DNA of 64,000 bases from Aquilaria yunnanensis (lineage: Eukaryota > Streptophyta > Magnoliopsida > Malvales > Thymelaeaceae), in contig CM077599.1 of the NCBI GenBank assembly GCA_039654915.1, forward strand, positions 23,001,501 through 23,065,500. The letters are read 5' to 3'. Under the pieces are notes generated by a model. It was given only the letters and a program-made list of their open reading frames with translations, did not search any database and was not told where the DNA came from. A program made the translations under genes and the position numbers. Position 1 is the first letter of the stretch, and each line of letters begins with the position of its first letter. Of the stretch, positions 24,851-35,794 are shown in pieces.

Positions 24851-25384
24851 AGTATAAATGCAGCCTAAATCTTGCTATCTTAATTTTTATGCCTTGTATA
24901 CTAGTGTATAAGCAAGATTATAACAACCACTAAAATCACTTGAATAATACAGTTTATTCTGGGAAGCAACCACAATTACAACAGCCACAAAACTTCAACT
25001 TAATGCATATTCATGGCATTCATGGGTAATTCATTTCCAACTAAATGTTCTCTTGCTTCTTAGCTTTTATACACTAAATCATAAGCAAGGTAACATCATC
25101 TAAAGCTAATTTAAACCATTAAAACCAGCAGCTCCCAGCTGAAACAAAATTAATATCATAATCTCACCACCAATGCTCTTTAAATGCATAACATGATTCC
25201 CATGGGTAATTCACTGCATAGAACCCATTCTCTTACTTCCTAGCCATAAAATACCAGTTCATAAGTAAAAGAACAACCTTATTAAGCTACTAAGATTCAT
25301 GGGGCATGAAAATATGGCTGAAAATAAAAGAATCAAACCATACCTAGCTTAATACTCATAGTTTCAAAGGGAAGAAAAACACAT
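24851..25384. other. Intergenic, with a diverged ~180-bp internal duplication
   Basis: The phrase 'catgggtaattcac/t' with a similar context ('ctcttgcttcttagc' / 'ctcttacttcctagc', 'cataagcaagg' / 'cataagtaaaag') occurs at about 25020 and 25200, so this is an old tandem duplication. It may be part of an LTR; unassigned. Confidence 0.4.
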
Positions 25385-25497
25385 AGGGCACCGCTGGGCA
25401 TCCTCCAGCTTCATCCATCCTACCTTTGACTCCCTTGACCCTTAATGTCTCCACCAGGCATGACCATAATTTGCCTGGTAACTTGTTAACTGTTTGT
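25385..25497 (+). repeat. Left inverted-repeat arm, outer piece
   Basis: 'cgctgggcatcctcc', 'tttgactccc' and 'tttgcctggtaacttgttaactgttt' match the reverse complement of about 34110-34235. The arm is interrupted here by the copia element and resumes at about 30055. Confidence 0.75.
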
Positions 25498-28400
25498 TTA
25501 GGATGGAAAGACTTATATATATATATTTGTACAGAAATAAGGAAAGGGCAGAAAAAAATTTGCACAATCTTTTATGGTATCAAAGTCGCAGTCGTTGGCT
25601 CTTCGACAAATACTATGAGCTATAGCGGAGACGATGATAAGAAAATTAGGGCTAAGAGGCCATTTGTTCATGATCCTTAATCACCTTATTATCTTGGATT
25701 AAATGATCATCAGGTTCAATTATCTCTCCAATTGTGCTGAAGGGAGACAACTATGACGAGTGGATGAAATCGATTTGGAACGTTTACCATGCCAAGAACA
25801 AACTTGGCTTTCCTGATGGCACAATAGCACAACTAGATGAAAATGCATATGAAATGGAGGATTGGTATAGCGTAACTCCATGTTGGTTGTGTGGATTATT
25901 AAAACGATTGATCCAATATTATGATATTCTGTTTCTTAAATGAAACAAGTCAAAGATCTCTAGGATGATCTCAAGGATAGATTTTCAATTGGCAATAGTA
26001 TGCGAATTCATTAGTCGAAGACAGACATCACAAATTGTAAGCAAGTGGGGATGACAGTGACTAGCTATTAGAGGAAGCTCAAGGGTATGTGGGAAGAATT
26101 GGCCGGATATATGAAGAACCCAATTTGTACTTGTAATGACTGCATGTGTGGTGTGGCCAAAGAGTTTCTCAAGGAGCAAGAGAAAGAACGTATCCATCAG
26201 TTCTTGATAGGGCTCGATCGCATGTTATACGGGACAATCAGGTCAAATATTTTAAGCATACAACCGTTACCGTCAATGAATCGAGTGTACTAAATGGATG
26301 TCCAAGAAGAAAAACACAAAGAAGTGGCTATGAACTAGGAAGAACAAGCTGAGGCTGCCAGTTTTATTATGAAAATAGTAAGAAGGAGAAAGGAACTAAA
26401 CGTATCAGATTTGAAGGAGACCACTTGCACACACTATGGTAAGATCAGACATAATGCTGATGATTGTTTTCAACTGGTTAGTTATCCAAAATGGTGGTTT
26501 GTTGGTCGTGGTGGAAGAGGTGATGCATGATGAGGTAGATCTGGTTGAGGTCGTACGGGTGTAGGCCGTGGAAGAGGAGCCACGAAAAATGCCGCGTAAA
26601 CTAAGAGTGGCAATGGGCAACAGTAGGCATATATCGATGAAGCTGATTGAGTAGGAGTCCCTAGTCTAATTGATGAACAATGGGCTTCCCTTGCTACATT
26701 GCTTGATAGTCTTAAAACTTTTGCCACGGTTAATGAGAAATTGATGGGTAAGTTGCAAAATATACAATGGCTTTTGTATATTGTGGCTTCAAGTCACATG
26801 ACAGAAAGTATAGAATTGCTTGAAATTTGAGCTGAATTGATCCCTGCCCGGTTGGTCTTCCTGATGGAAGAGAGGCTACAATAACACAAAAAAGAATAGT
26901 AATTCTCAAAAGTGAGATCATTTTGAAGAATGTTTTATCTGTGCCCAAATTGAACTGTAATTTAATTTCTGTGTCTCGGTTAATTGATGAGTTAAATTGT
27001 GCAGTCACTTTTACTAATAAGCTATGTGTGATACATAACCGCAATTTGAGGACCATAATTGGTGTGGGTGAACAACGTGATGAGGTGTACATGTTTCGTT
27101 GTGTGGCAAAAACCCAAGCATGCAGGGCTAAAACGGTGAATTCATTCGAGTTGTGGCACAAGAAAATGTGTTATCCCTCTTGAAAAATAATTAGCCTACT
27201 ACCAACAGTTAATCATGATGTGAGTAATTCAAAGGATTGTGATATATGTTTTAGAGCAAAGAAAACTTAGGATGTTTTTCCATTGAGTATTAATAAAGCT
27301 ATAGAGCCTTTTGCAGTTATTCATTGTGATGTTTAGGGGCCCTATCGAACACTTGCATCTTGTGGTGCGATATATTTTTTAAGTATTATGGATGATTACT
27401 CTAGAGCTATCTGGAAATATTTGTTAGCTGAAAAAACTAAAGTAGTTTCACTCATCAAGAATTTTTGTGCCATAACTGAGACTCAATTTAATGCAAAAGT
27501 AAAGATTTTTTGGGGTGATAATGGAACATAATTTCATGGGTTGAAGAATTATTTTACGAATTGTGCATGAGACTTCTCGTCTTGGCACCCCTCAACAGAA
27601 CGGGCACGTAGAGCGCAAACATCGGCACATCCTGAATGTAAAGCGTGCCTTGTGCTTTTAGGCTAGACTTCCGATACAGTTCTGGGGGAAGTGTATTTTG
27701 ACAGCTAGATATTTAATAAATCAACACATTAAATTTTTTGGGTGTTTGTGCTACGCACACCGACAATATTACGATAAAGATAAATTTGGCAAAAAAAGCA
27801 GACGATGTGTTTTTCTTGGGTATCCTTTTGGAAAGAAAGGTTGGAGATTATATGACTTGGATACAAGAGAATTCTTTGTACCCCGAGATGTGACGTTTAT
27901 TGAAACTAAATTTCGCTATGAACAGTCCAATAAAGATAATAAGAACGATAAAAAATTGAGTCTTAGGAAACAAGAGCTCAAGTGTGATAGCATAGAGTGT
28001 ATGGGTGACGGGTGATGCACTAGTAATTGAGCATATGCATGAAAATAATGATCATAGTGGACACAAAGATGAGTCGGAAGTAGAAGATGAGTGTACAAGA
28101 ACTATGAAGGACAACGAGCCTATAGTAAGAAGGAATGGTACTGATGAACAGGATCAACAACATGATCAAGAACAACTTAGTCGTGGTCAAACAATATGCA
28201 GACAACTAGATCACTTACAGGATTATCTTTGCCACACTGCATGCTTCACTCACCCCATGACTCTTGAACCTACATCAACAAGGGCCTCAGGTACGCCATA
28301 TCCAATAGCTAATTATGTGACTAGTGCTAATTTTTATGTGAGACATAGAAATTTTTTAGCAGCAATAAATGCAGGAAAAGAGCCATTGCAGTTTTCTGAG

Positions 28401-30054
28401 GCTGTTCGTGATCCTAAATGGTAGGAAGCTATAAAGCAAGAGATAGATGCCCTAGAAAAAAATGGGACGTGGATTCTTAAAACTCCTTCAATCAGGAAGA
28501 AAATGATAGGGTGCAAGTGGGTATACAATATTAAGTATAGCTCAAATGGCACAGTGGAACGTTATAAAGCACGGTTAGTGATTTTAGGAAATAGACAAGT
28601 TGAAGGAATTGACTACAATGAAACTTTTTTGCCGATGGCAAAAATGGTGACCGTCTGAATATTCTCAGCAGTTGCAGTTGTTAAAAATTGGGAGTTGCAC
28701 CAAATGGATGTTCATAGTACATTTCTTTATGGGAATTTAACTAAAGAGGTGTATATGCAATTGCCACCTGGATTTGAGACACATGAACTTGGAAAAGTAT
28801 GCAGGCTCCAAAAGTCATTATATGGACTACGACAAGTGCCATAAAACTAGCTTGCGAAATCGACTATGGCATTAAATAAGTTTGGCTTCCAACAATCATA
28901 TTGTGATTATTCCTTGCTTACTTATCATAAGAATAGAGTTTCACTTTGTGTTCTCGTTTATGTTGATGACTTGATAATTACTAGGAGCAATAACACAGTT
29001 GTGACAAAGTTCAAACAATACTTAAACCAGTGTTTTCATATGAAGGATCTTGGGGCATTGAAGTACTTCCTTGGAATTAAAATGGCCCGTGCACCTGAAG
29101 GATTGTTTTTATTTCAAAGAAAATATGCGCTAGACATTATATGTGAGATAGGTCTTCTTGGTTTGAAGCCAGTTGTATCTCATATAAAAGTCAACCATCG
29201 GCTTGCTCATGCTGCTAGGCCAGTTTTTGAAGATCTAGATAAATATCAACGCTTAATTGGGCGTTTGATTTACCTTGTTATCACTTAACCAGATATATGT
29301 TATGCAATACATATCCTTGCCCAATTCATGCATGCGCCGAAAAAAGCACATTGGGAAAGTGCATTGCACATAGTACACTATTTGAAAGGAAGCCCAATTC
29401 AAGGTGTGTTCTTGCGAAGTGACAGTGATCTGCAACTCTATGCATATTGTTATTCAGATTGGGCTAGTTGCCCACTTACTCGACACTCCTTGATTGCTTA
29501 TTTCGTGTTGTTGGGACAGTCCCCCCATCTCTTGGAAAACAAAGAAACAGGCAACAGTCTATAGTTCTTCAGCTGAGGCAGAGTATCGAGCAATGGTAGC
29601 TACAACATGTGAATTAAGGTGGTTAAAAGGAGTGCTTTGTGATTTGGGTGTCCCACATAAAAGTCCCATGCAATTGCATTGTGATAGTCAGTCTACCATT
29701 TATATTGTTGCAAATCCTGTTTTTCACGAGCGTACCAAACATATAGAGGTTGACTGCCACTTTGTTCAAGATGAAGTATTAGCTGCCAACATACAAACAA
29801 TTCATGTTTGGACCTACAATCAGCTTGCCGATATGTTGACTAAGGCACTCTATAAGCCATAGTTTGAGTTTCTTCTTCACAAGTTGGGCATTCGGACCTA
29901 CATGCTCTAACTTGAAGGGGATTATTAGAGATATATTACGTGTGTTTACGTGTGTAATACGTGTATTAGTTGTTTGTGTATTTAGGATGGAAAGACTTCT
30001 ATGTATATATATATTTGTACAGAAATAAGAAAAGGGCATAAAACGATTTCCACA
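25498..30054 (+). mobile_element. Degenerate Ty1/copia LTR retrotransposon inserted in the inverted-repeat arm
   Basis: A short 5' LTR remnant (25498-25566) matches the end of the 3' LTR (about 29923-30054): 'ttaggatggaaagactt', 'atttgtacagaaataag', 'aaagggca'. A primer binding site TGGTATCAAAG at 25575-25585 fits initiator Met tRNA. Domains follow in Ty1/copia order: gag fragment, gag-pre-integrase, integrase, reverse transcriptase and RNase H. Many stops and frameshifts break them, so it is dead. The 5' LTR is truncated and bases of the target arm are missing, so no clean target duplication can be shown. Confidence 0.88.
25734..29865 (+). pseudogene. Broken copia gag-pol
   Basis: Pieces lie in several frames. 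GDNYDEWMKSIWN (about 25743) is the gag N-terminus, and FELWHKKMCYPS (about 27147) is the gag-pre-integrase. DDYSRAIWKYL, with WGDNGT near 27510, is from the integrase core. [12 protein letters not shown] (about 28806) and the catalytic LVYVDDLIIT (YVDD at 28959-28970) are reverse transcriptase. SSAEAEYRAM, LHCDSQSTIYI and TKHIEVDCHFVQD (29560-29790) are RNase H, ending LADMLTKALYKP. In-frame stops and frame changes occur throughout, so no functional polyprotein can be made. Confidence 0.9.
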
Positions 30055-30276
30055 ATTTTTTTTTCTTTGAATTTTGTCTTACCATTATCTGATTGAATGA
30101 TTATCTAATTGTTTAAGTTACATTGATATTATATTAACTTTGAAATCTAAATATTGGTTAATTGATGGAAGAGGAACAACCGAACAGACACAGAACAAGG
30201 TTGTTTTCATGCTTTGTGAGAATTTGCAAAAAATTACAGGGATTTTTTTCAAGTTTTAACATGTTTATAGATAATG
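30055..30276 (+). repeat. Left inverted-repeat arm, inner piece
   Basis: Reverse-complementary to about 33888-34105: 'ccaatattta/taaatattgg', 'gatggaagaggaacaac', 'aacaaggttgttttcatg' and 'tctttgaattttgtcttacc' are shared. It continues the arm begun at 25385-25497 once the copia element is removed. Confidence 0.82.
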
Positions 30277-32015
30277 AATAATTGTGCAAATTGTTAGGAT
30301 TTTTTATGGCTGTCAGTATACATACATACATAATATAATTATGAGTTTATTATTTGATTATACACATACATGATTTGTTTTATTTTCTAATTTTTACAAA
30401 TAGACTTAAGTCATGTTTATGTACTATTTTAAATTTTATGACTTACATGAACTGGATTATTTTTTTTGTATGAGGATTGTACAAATTTAATAAATTTTCC
30501 CGATCCCACTCTCCTGAATAAAAAATCTTAGTTTCACCACTGTTTAAAATGAATATACCACTATCTGTGTATGAATAAAATATTTTACATCGAGTGCCTA
30601 CTTTGCAGAGAGAATAGGTCAAGTTTTGGCGAAAATGGAATACAACACGTCATTTTATGATTCAACACAGCGGTAATAAAAAAGGTTAATTGTAAAATCT
30701 CAAAAGTGTTGGTGAAATTTTATCAAACCACCTTGAACCGTATAGTTACAGTTCGGTTCGGTCCCAATGCTGGAAAAATTGATTCCAGTTCGGTCTGGTC
30801 AGGTTTGGATACAGTAAACTCACCTGAGGCTGAGTTTCGGTGTTGAATTGAAGTGTAGTGACCAAACTGCAATTTCAGCGACAAAACCAAAGACTGATTG
30901 TGCAATTACAGGAAAGAATAAAACCGCGAAGTGAGTACGTTCTCCCTCGCTCGGCCTCGGCTACACCGATTCGGATTCGCTTCCTGGCCTCTAGATTGAA
31001 ACACCATCTTCTACGCATAACCCTACTGACTATTCGCTCTGGATTATTGACAGTAGCAGGTCGACGCCAGCTCCGGCCCACACAAGACAAGGCTGTCGAG
31101 GACGACCTCAGGAACTGGGACTCCAAGTTCAAACTGGATCAGTATACTCTTTGATCTCATCTTTGTAAAATTCTCCCACTTAGCTGCTCTTTTCTCTTTT
31201 GGCTTTATTTGGATGCTTTGATTGATTGTGTATACGTTTTGCATTTTTTTTACTAATCTTGTTTTTTGTTGGATTAATTTCTTTACGATTTTCCCTTTCC
31301 TTGTTATGTTAGTCTGTCGTCGCTCTTCTTGTTGATACTATGTTCTATCTCTTCTGAATCCTTGAAGCGGGAGCGACATAACCTAGCTGTCCCTTTGTAA
31401 TAGAGTCCTCTATTTGTAGTGGTTCCTTTAATTTCAATTTATATTGAAATTATGCCACTAGTGGTTAATCATGACAGCTCGTCATCACTAAATTTCTTTG
31501 TGGGCTTTAGCACATTATTTGTTCCGTAGCATTAAAATTTATGCCCTTGTTGCTGTAGCTGATGTTCTGCTGTATGTACTCGTGGTTGATGGATAAGGCT
31601 GGAGTTATATGCCTTTCTTGTATAAGTTTTCTTAATTAAGTCACTGATCATTTTGCATGTATTTTTGTATCCGGATCCTGAAATGAATAGGACTGATAAA
31701 GAAATTAGAAAAGTTCTTCAGTAATCAAGTTGATTGAATTTCTGAAGTTTTGAGGATTATATGGGGGGCTTTCAATTGTGGCTTTTGCTTGAAACTGGGG
31801 TCCTCTCCATCGATGGAGAGGCTATGCCTCAAATGTGTGATTGAAATTCTTTCGCATTAGTGTTTTTTCATGCGTCTGCAGAAAAAGAAATTAATGTGGC
31901 TGAATCTCATCCACACTTTGACGAAATGGTCTGTTCATTTACAAGGGACAATGTGAATCCATTTTCATCTATACCCATTTTACTATTTGCAGGTCATATT
32001 TTATATGTAACTTCC
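30277..32015 (+). other. Upstream part of the captured PIS half-gene: possible promoter, leader exon and intron
   Basis: No confident coding sequence. A G+C-richer block at 30930-31140 may be an untranslated leader exon, followed by an intron-like T-rich stretch that reaches a plausible acceptor (ctatttgcag, ending 31992) 24 bases before the PIS-like ATG. This is inference from position only. Confidence 0.4.
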
Positions 32016-33887
32016 ATGGCTAATAAGTCAAAACCAAGACCAAGAAGAATGTCTGTGTTCATTTTTTTATTTTGTGTGTGTGTGTGTGTGTATTTGGAGA
32101 TGAAGACTGGCTGTGGTTTCTATCTTCCTGGGGCTACTTGAGTTGTGTAGGTTGGTGTTTTTAAGCGGAAGGTTTTTTTCCTCTCTCCTTCCCCTTCCTT
32201 TTGGATAAAGGATGGAGATTGTTTATTATGTGTGATGTATTATAGAGATAATAAAGTATGGGGGTTACTTTGCTGGTAAAAATGGATGATTTTAGCTATT
32301 GGTTGCTTTAGTTATACTTTATAGTGGTTCCAGAGAATAGGCTATGCATATTATTCTTGCTTGTTTTTGTTGTTCTTTGATTTCACTAAATTCATGTACT
32401 TCCATTTGTTATTATAGGATAAGCAAGAATTCTGTTAAACTGCTATGCCTTCACCATATGCTTGTCCAATAAAATGCTCTTCTCGGTTCTTTACTTCTTA
32501 AGGTGAGATCTGTCTCATAACTGAAGTGTTTGTTCTGCTTTAAAGGTTATCAATGAATGTTTAAGTTTCTTTTGTAGTTTTGTTTGTGATGCTGTTGATG
32601 GATGGTGTGCCCGTAAATTCAATCAAGGTATGAATCAATTATTACTATATATTTTTTTTAATATTGCATAAATTTTAGGCCGAAAGGTGTGGTTGGCCCT
32701 CCAACTTGGCAAACTCGCACGAGTTAGTCCTTTATCTTTGACTCAATGCGAGTTTGTCCTCTAACTTAGCAAATTAATCATTTTGGTCCCCCAACTTTGC
32801 TAAATTAGGCGAATTAGTCCTATATTGGATGGAAAGCGTCCATGTAAGATAAACAGAGTATGTGCCGGCTGTGAGGTAACCCCTGATGGTTGATTCCGTC
32901 GCAAGTCGCCAATTTCCGAATCGACAATCAGCAAAACAGTTCAGGCGGCATCGGGAAGAGAGGATGTCAAATCGTTGTGAGGATATGAGATCATATGTGC
33001 ATTTCGGCTGTTTGTCGAGTGAATGGAAGTCTCGATCGAGTGCAGCAAAGGAAGGAGGTTGGTGCGAGGGGCGAGCGACGTTGTTGACGCCTCTAGGTGC
33101 AGCAGTGAGGTTTGGGAGACAAGACAAATCCGGTGTCAGGGAAGCCTGTACATTTCGAATCTGGTGACAATTGACGAGAGGCCGAAGATGGGGGTGAGGA
33201 GGAGGAGGCCGATGAAGAGGAAGCGGCCGAAGGTGTGAGCTTTGCGGAGGAGGAGGTCGATGAAGAGGAAGCGGCCGAAGGTGTGGGCTTTGTGGTGGAG
33301 GAGGAGGCCGGCGATGACGGATTTAATGAAGGAGATACCAATAGCCAAGGGTAAGGCTGGATTTGATGTAGAAGCGGTCGACAGTGAGGGGTGTGGCCAG
33401 AATCGGCGGAGAAGATGGCTGCAAGTGGTGGCGAGGGAAAGAGCGAGTAACGCCGTTTGTCATTCCGTACAATAAGGGACTAACTCGCTCAATTTTTCAA
33501 AGTTAAGGGACTAAATCGCACTGAGTCAAAGATAAGGGACTAACTCATTAGAGTTAGCCAAGTTGAGGGACCAAATGCGCATTTTGGCCTAAATTTTATC
33601 AACCTCTCAGGGATTTCATAGCAACTGAATGAATTGCAGTACATGTATATATGTGTGTGTGTTATGGTTACCGTTGTGTTGAATGAAAGTTGTTTCTGTT
33701 TCCTTTTGATAATAGCCCGTCACAAGTTTGTCTTCTTTTGATATTAACCCCGGTCACAGGTTTGTCTTCATTGTGGTTTGTTACTTGATGAAAGTGTTTA
33801 TGTTGAGACTTGATTTTTAACTGTTCCAGAGAGTTTGTCATCAATGTTAATATATGTTAATTTTCTTTCAGAATTTGTTATTTTCAT
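32016..33887 (+). pseudogene. PIS: Truncated 5' half of a second phosphatidylinositol synthase gene
   Basis: ATG 32016 begins MANKSKPRPRRMSVF, like plant PIS N-termini, then similarity is lost. It returns at about 32419-32502 (NCYAFTICLSNKMLFSVLYF), where the join to the preceding residues needs a frame change, and at 32578-32627 (FVCDAVDGWCARKFNQ, then GTATGA donor). That last exon holds the DGxxAR half of the catalytic motif. The exon with the other half is absent: intron sequence runs to about 33887, where it matches window positions 4-72 (the intron just before the first visible exon of the left PIS gene), then breaks into an inverted-repeat arm. Without the second half of the active site it cannot be a functional enzyme. 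Confidence 0.88.
32678..33589. mobile_element. Mutator-like element with perfect 9-bp target duplication, inside the PIS half-gene intron
   Basis: The 912-bp element starts GGCCGAAAGG and ends ATTTTGGCC. Its long inverted ends share 'ccaacttggc', 'gagttagtcc' and 'ttatctttgactca' over ~150 bp. The flanks taaatttta at 32669-32677 and 33590-33598 are identical. The interior (32830-33475) is G+C-rich, with two ~57-bp tandem units around 33209-33310 and overlapping frames on both strands. That could be captured host sequence (Pack-MULE style), but I recognise no protein. Confidence 0.88.
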
Positions 33888-34235
33888 CATTATCTATAAG
33901 CATGTCAAAACTTGAAAAATTCCTAGTAATTTTTTGTCTCACAAAACATGAAAACAACCTTGTTCTGTGTTTGTTCAGTTGTTCCTCTTCCATCAATTAA
34001 CCAATATTTATATTTCAGAGTTAATATAATATCAATATCATTTAAACAATTAAACAGTCACTCAATCAGACAATGGTAAGACAAAATTCAAAGAAAATTT
34101 GACAAATGAAAAGAAAATCACTTAAACAGTTAACAAGTTACCAGGCAAATTGCGGTCGTGCTGGACGGAGACGCTAAGGGCCGGGGGGAGTCAAAGAGAG
34201 GATGGACGGAGTTGGAGGATGCCCAGCGATGGCCT
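33888..34235 (-). repeat. Right inverted-repeat arm
   Basis: A stretch of about 350 bp complementary to 30055-30276 (inner) and 25385-25497 (outer). Its inner edge coincides with the break in the PIS half-gene. The outer edge fades near 'gcccagcgatggcc'. Confidence 0.82.
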
Positions 34236-34590
34236 GTGCGTGTGCGACTGTGCTGGTGAGTTGACGGGACGGCGAATCGGCGGTGAATCGCGATGACAAA
34301 CGGTGGCCGCACGAAGACAAGAGAGGGAGGGGATGGGAACGAAATGAACTCAAGTCAAGAAGACGAGTTATAGAACAGGGACAGTGAGGCGGCAGCCAGT
34401 ATAAAGGCGGAGGCTCTGCAGAGGTCGTCATCCAATTCAAGGCTTTTGAGTTCTGTCTTCTACGATTTTGGTGCTTCAATTTTGACTATCCGAGAGATAG
34501 ATGGATTTTGGAACGCAATTGAGAAACGCCACTGTTTCCAGTGGCTGCTTAAGTCTAAATGGAAGAACCACCCATTTGGTCTCTAATTTC
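34236..34590. other. G+C-richer segment outside the right arm, no gene recognised
   Basis: Open frames run on the - strand (to about 34479), rich in Pro, Ser and Leu, but with no motif. It may be a gene 5' fragment adjoining the repeat arm; unassigned. Confidence 0.35.
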
Positions 34591-34593
34591 TTA

Positions 34594-35385
34594 AGTGCCT
34601 ACCACATTGGCTTCCTTATCTTTATATTCTTCCATTTTTTCTGGGGGAGGGGAGGATGCATATCCCATCCTCAATTTCTTTTAAATTAACCAATTTAGTA
34701 CCCCATATATAAGGACTTTCAGAGTTTGGGGGGGGGGGGTGGTGGGGGAGCAGCACCCTTCTGCCCCTTCTTCAATCTGCCACTGTTCTTAAATCCTTCA
34801 GTAAAGGTTATTTATATTTATCATACTATACTCTCATGGAAGTAACATGTTTATGTTAAAACTAGTAATATATGTTTTAATTAAAGTTCAAAGGCTAGAA
34901 GTATTGAATTTTTTTTGGGTAAAATTCACCTGAGGTCACTAACTTTTTTTTTTTGTCCTAAATGGGATCCTATTGTCCTAGTGAGGTACCATATTTCTTA
35001 TTATGCCTTCTATTTAGGTATTTTTTTGTTAATTTCAGAGTTAAGTTTGATGGAAATGATGATGTGGAAAAAGAAAATATTAAAATAAAATTTTAAATTA
35101 CACTTATAGTCCTTTAATTTTTCCTATCAATAATTTTAAACTATAAAATTTTAAATTTATTCTTTATGGTCTCTCTTCCTTGCCACATCGTTTCCCCTTC
35201 TAAATCATCGTCCTCATCAATGGCGGCCCACAGTAGGGGCAGGGGGTGCCACAGCCCCCCCCAAATTTTGGGAAGATTTAAATATGGTTACTTATTTGGT
35301 TAATTTAATATAAATTAAGGACTGCATATGCATTTTTACCCCTAAAAATAATGGAAGAATATGAAAATGGGGGACAGTGAGGTAG
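34594..35385. repeat. Inverted repeat pair (34594-34795 and 35222-35385) around a dispersed repeat
   Basis: 'gtgcctacc', 'atattcttccatt', 'aaattaaccaa' and the G-rich run near 34727 recur reverse-complemented at 35222-35385 ('ggtaggcac', 'aatggaagaatat', 'ttggttaattt', 'agcccccccc'). Between them, 34920-35130 is related to 21190-21400. It looks like a foldback element; no target duplication identified. Confidence 0.6.
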
Positions 35386-35794
35386 GCACTAAAGAAAGAA
35401 GGGAGCAAATGTGTAATTATTCCCTTTATACAGGACTTAAAAGCCCAAGGTCTTATTGAGCAAGATATTCTAATATGACCTAAATGCACCATCAGTCCTC
35501 CAAATCTTTCAACTTGAATAAGTTGCTACCTGACCTTTGATTTAGTAGGATTTAGTTCCAATCTCCAGCTTTGCCTAGCCGTGATGCCGTCTATCTTCTT
35601 CAGGCTCCATCAACTTTCCTTCGAGCTCGCCCCCCAAACCATAAATCCCAGTTCCACCACTAATAGAGAGTCCAACGAGTTTCAACAAAATCAAAACAAC
35701 GCACGAATTATGAATCCAGATCTAAGTTATATAACCAAAAACACATCTTAGACCTTGGCACTAAATTAAATATTGCGATATAACGCTTACCGTA

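Noticed and set aside
33093..33348. Ser/Ala-rich ORFs on the - strand inside the Mutator-like element
   Set aside because: They are repeats of a short G+C-rich unit open in several frames; no evidence of a real protein.
35756..35794. Target duplication for the old hAT element
   Set aside because: No matching 8-bp flanks could be found at the putative outer ends, so limits are given only as approximate.
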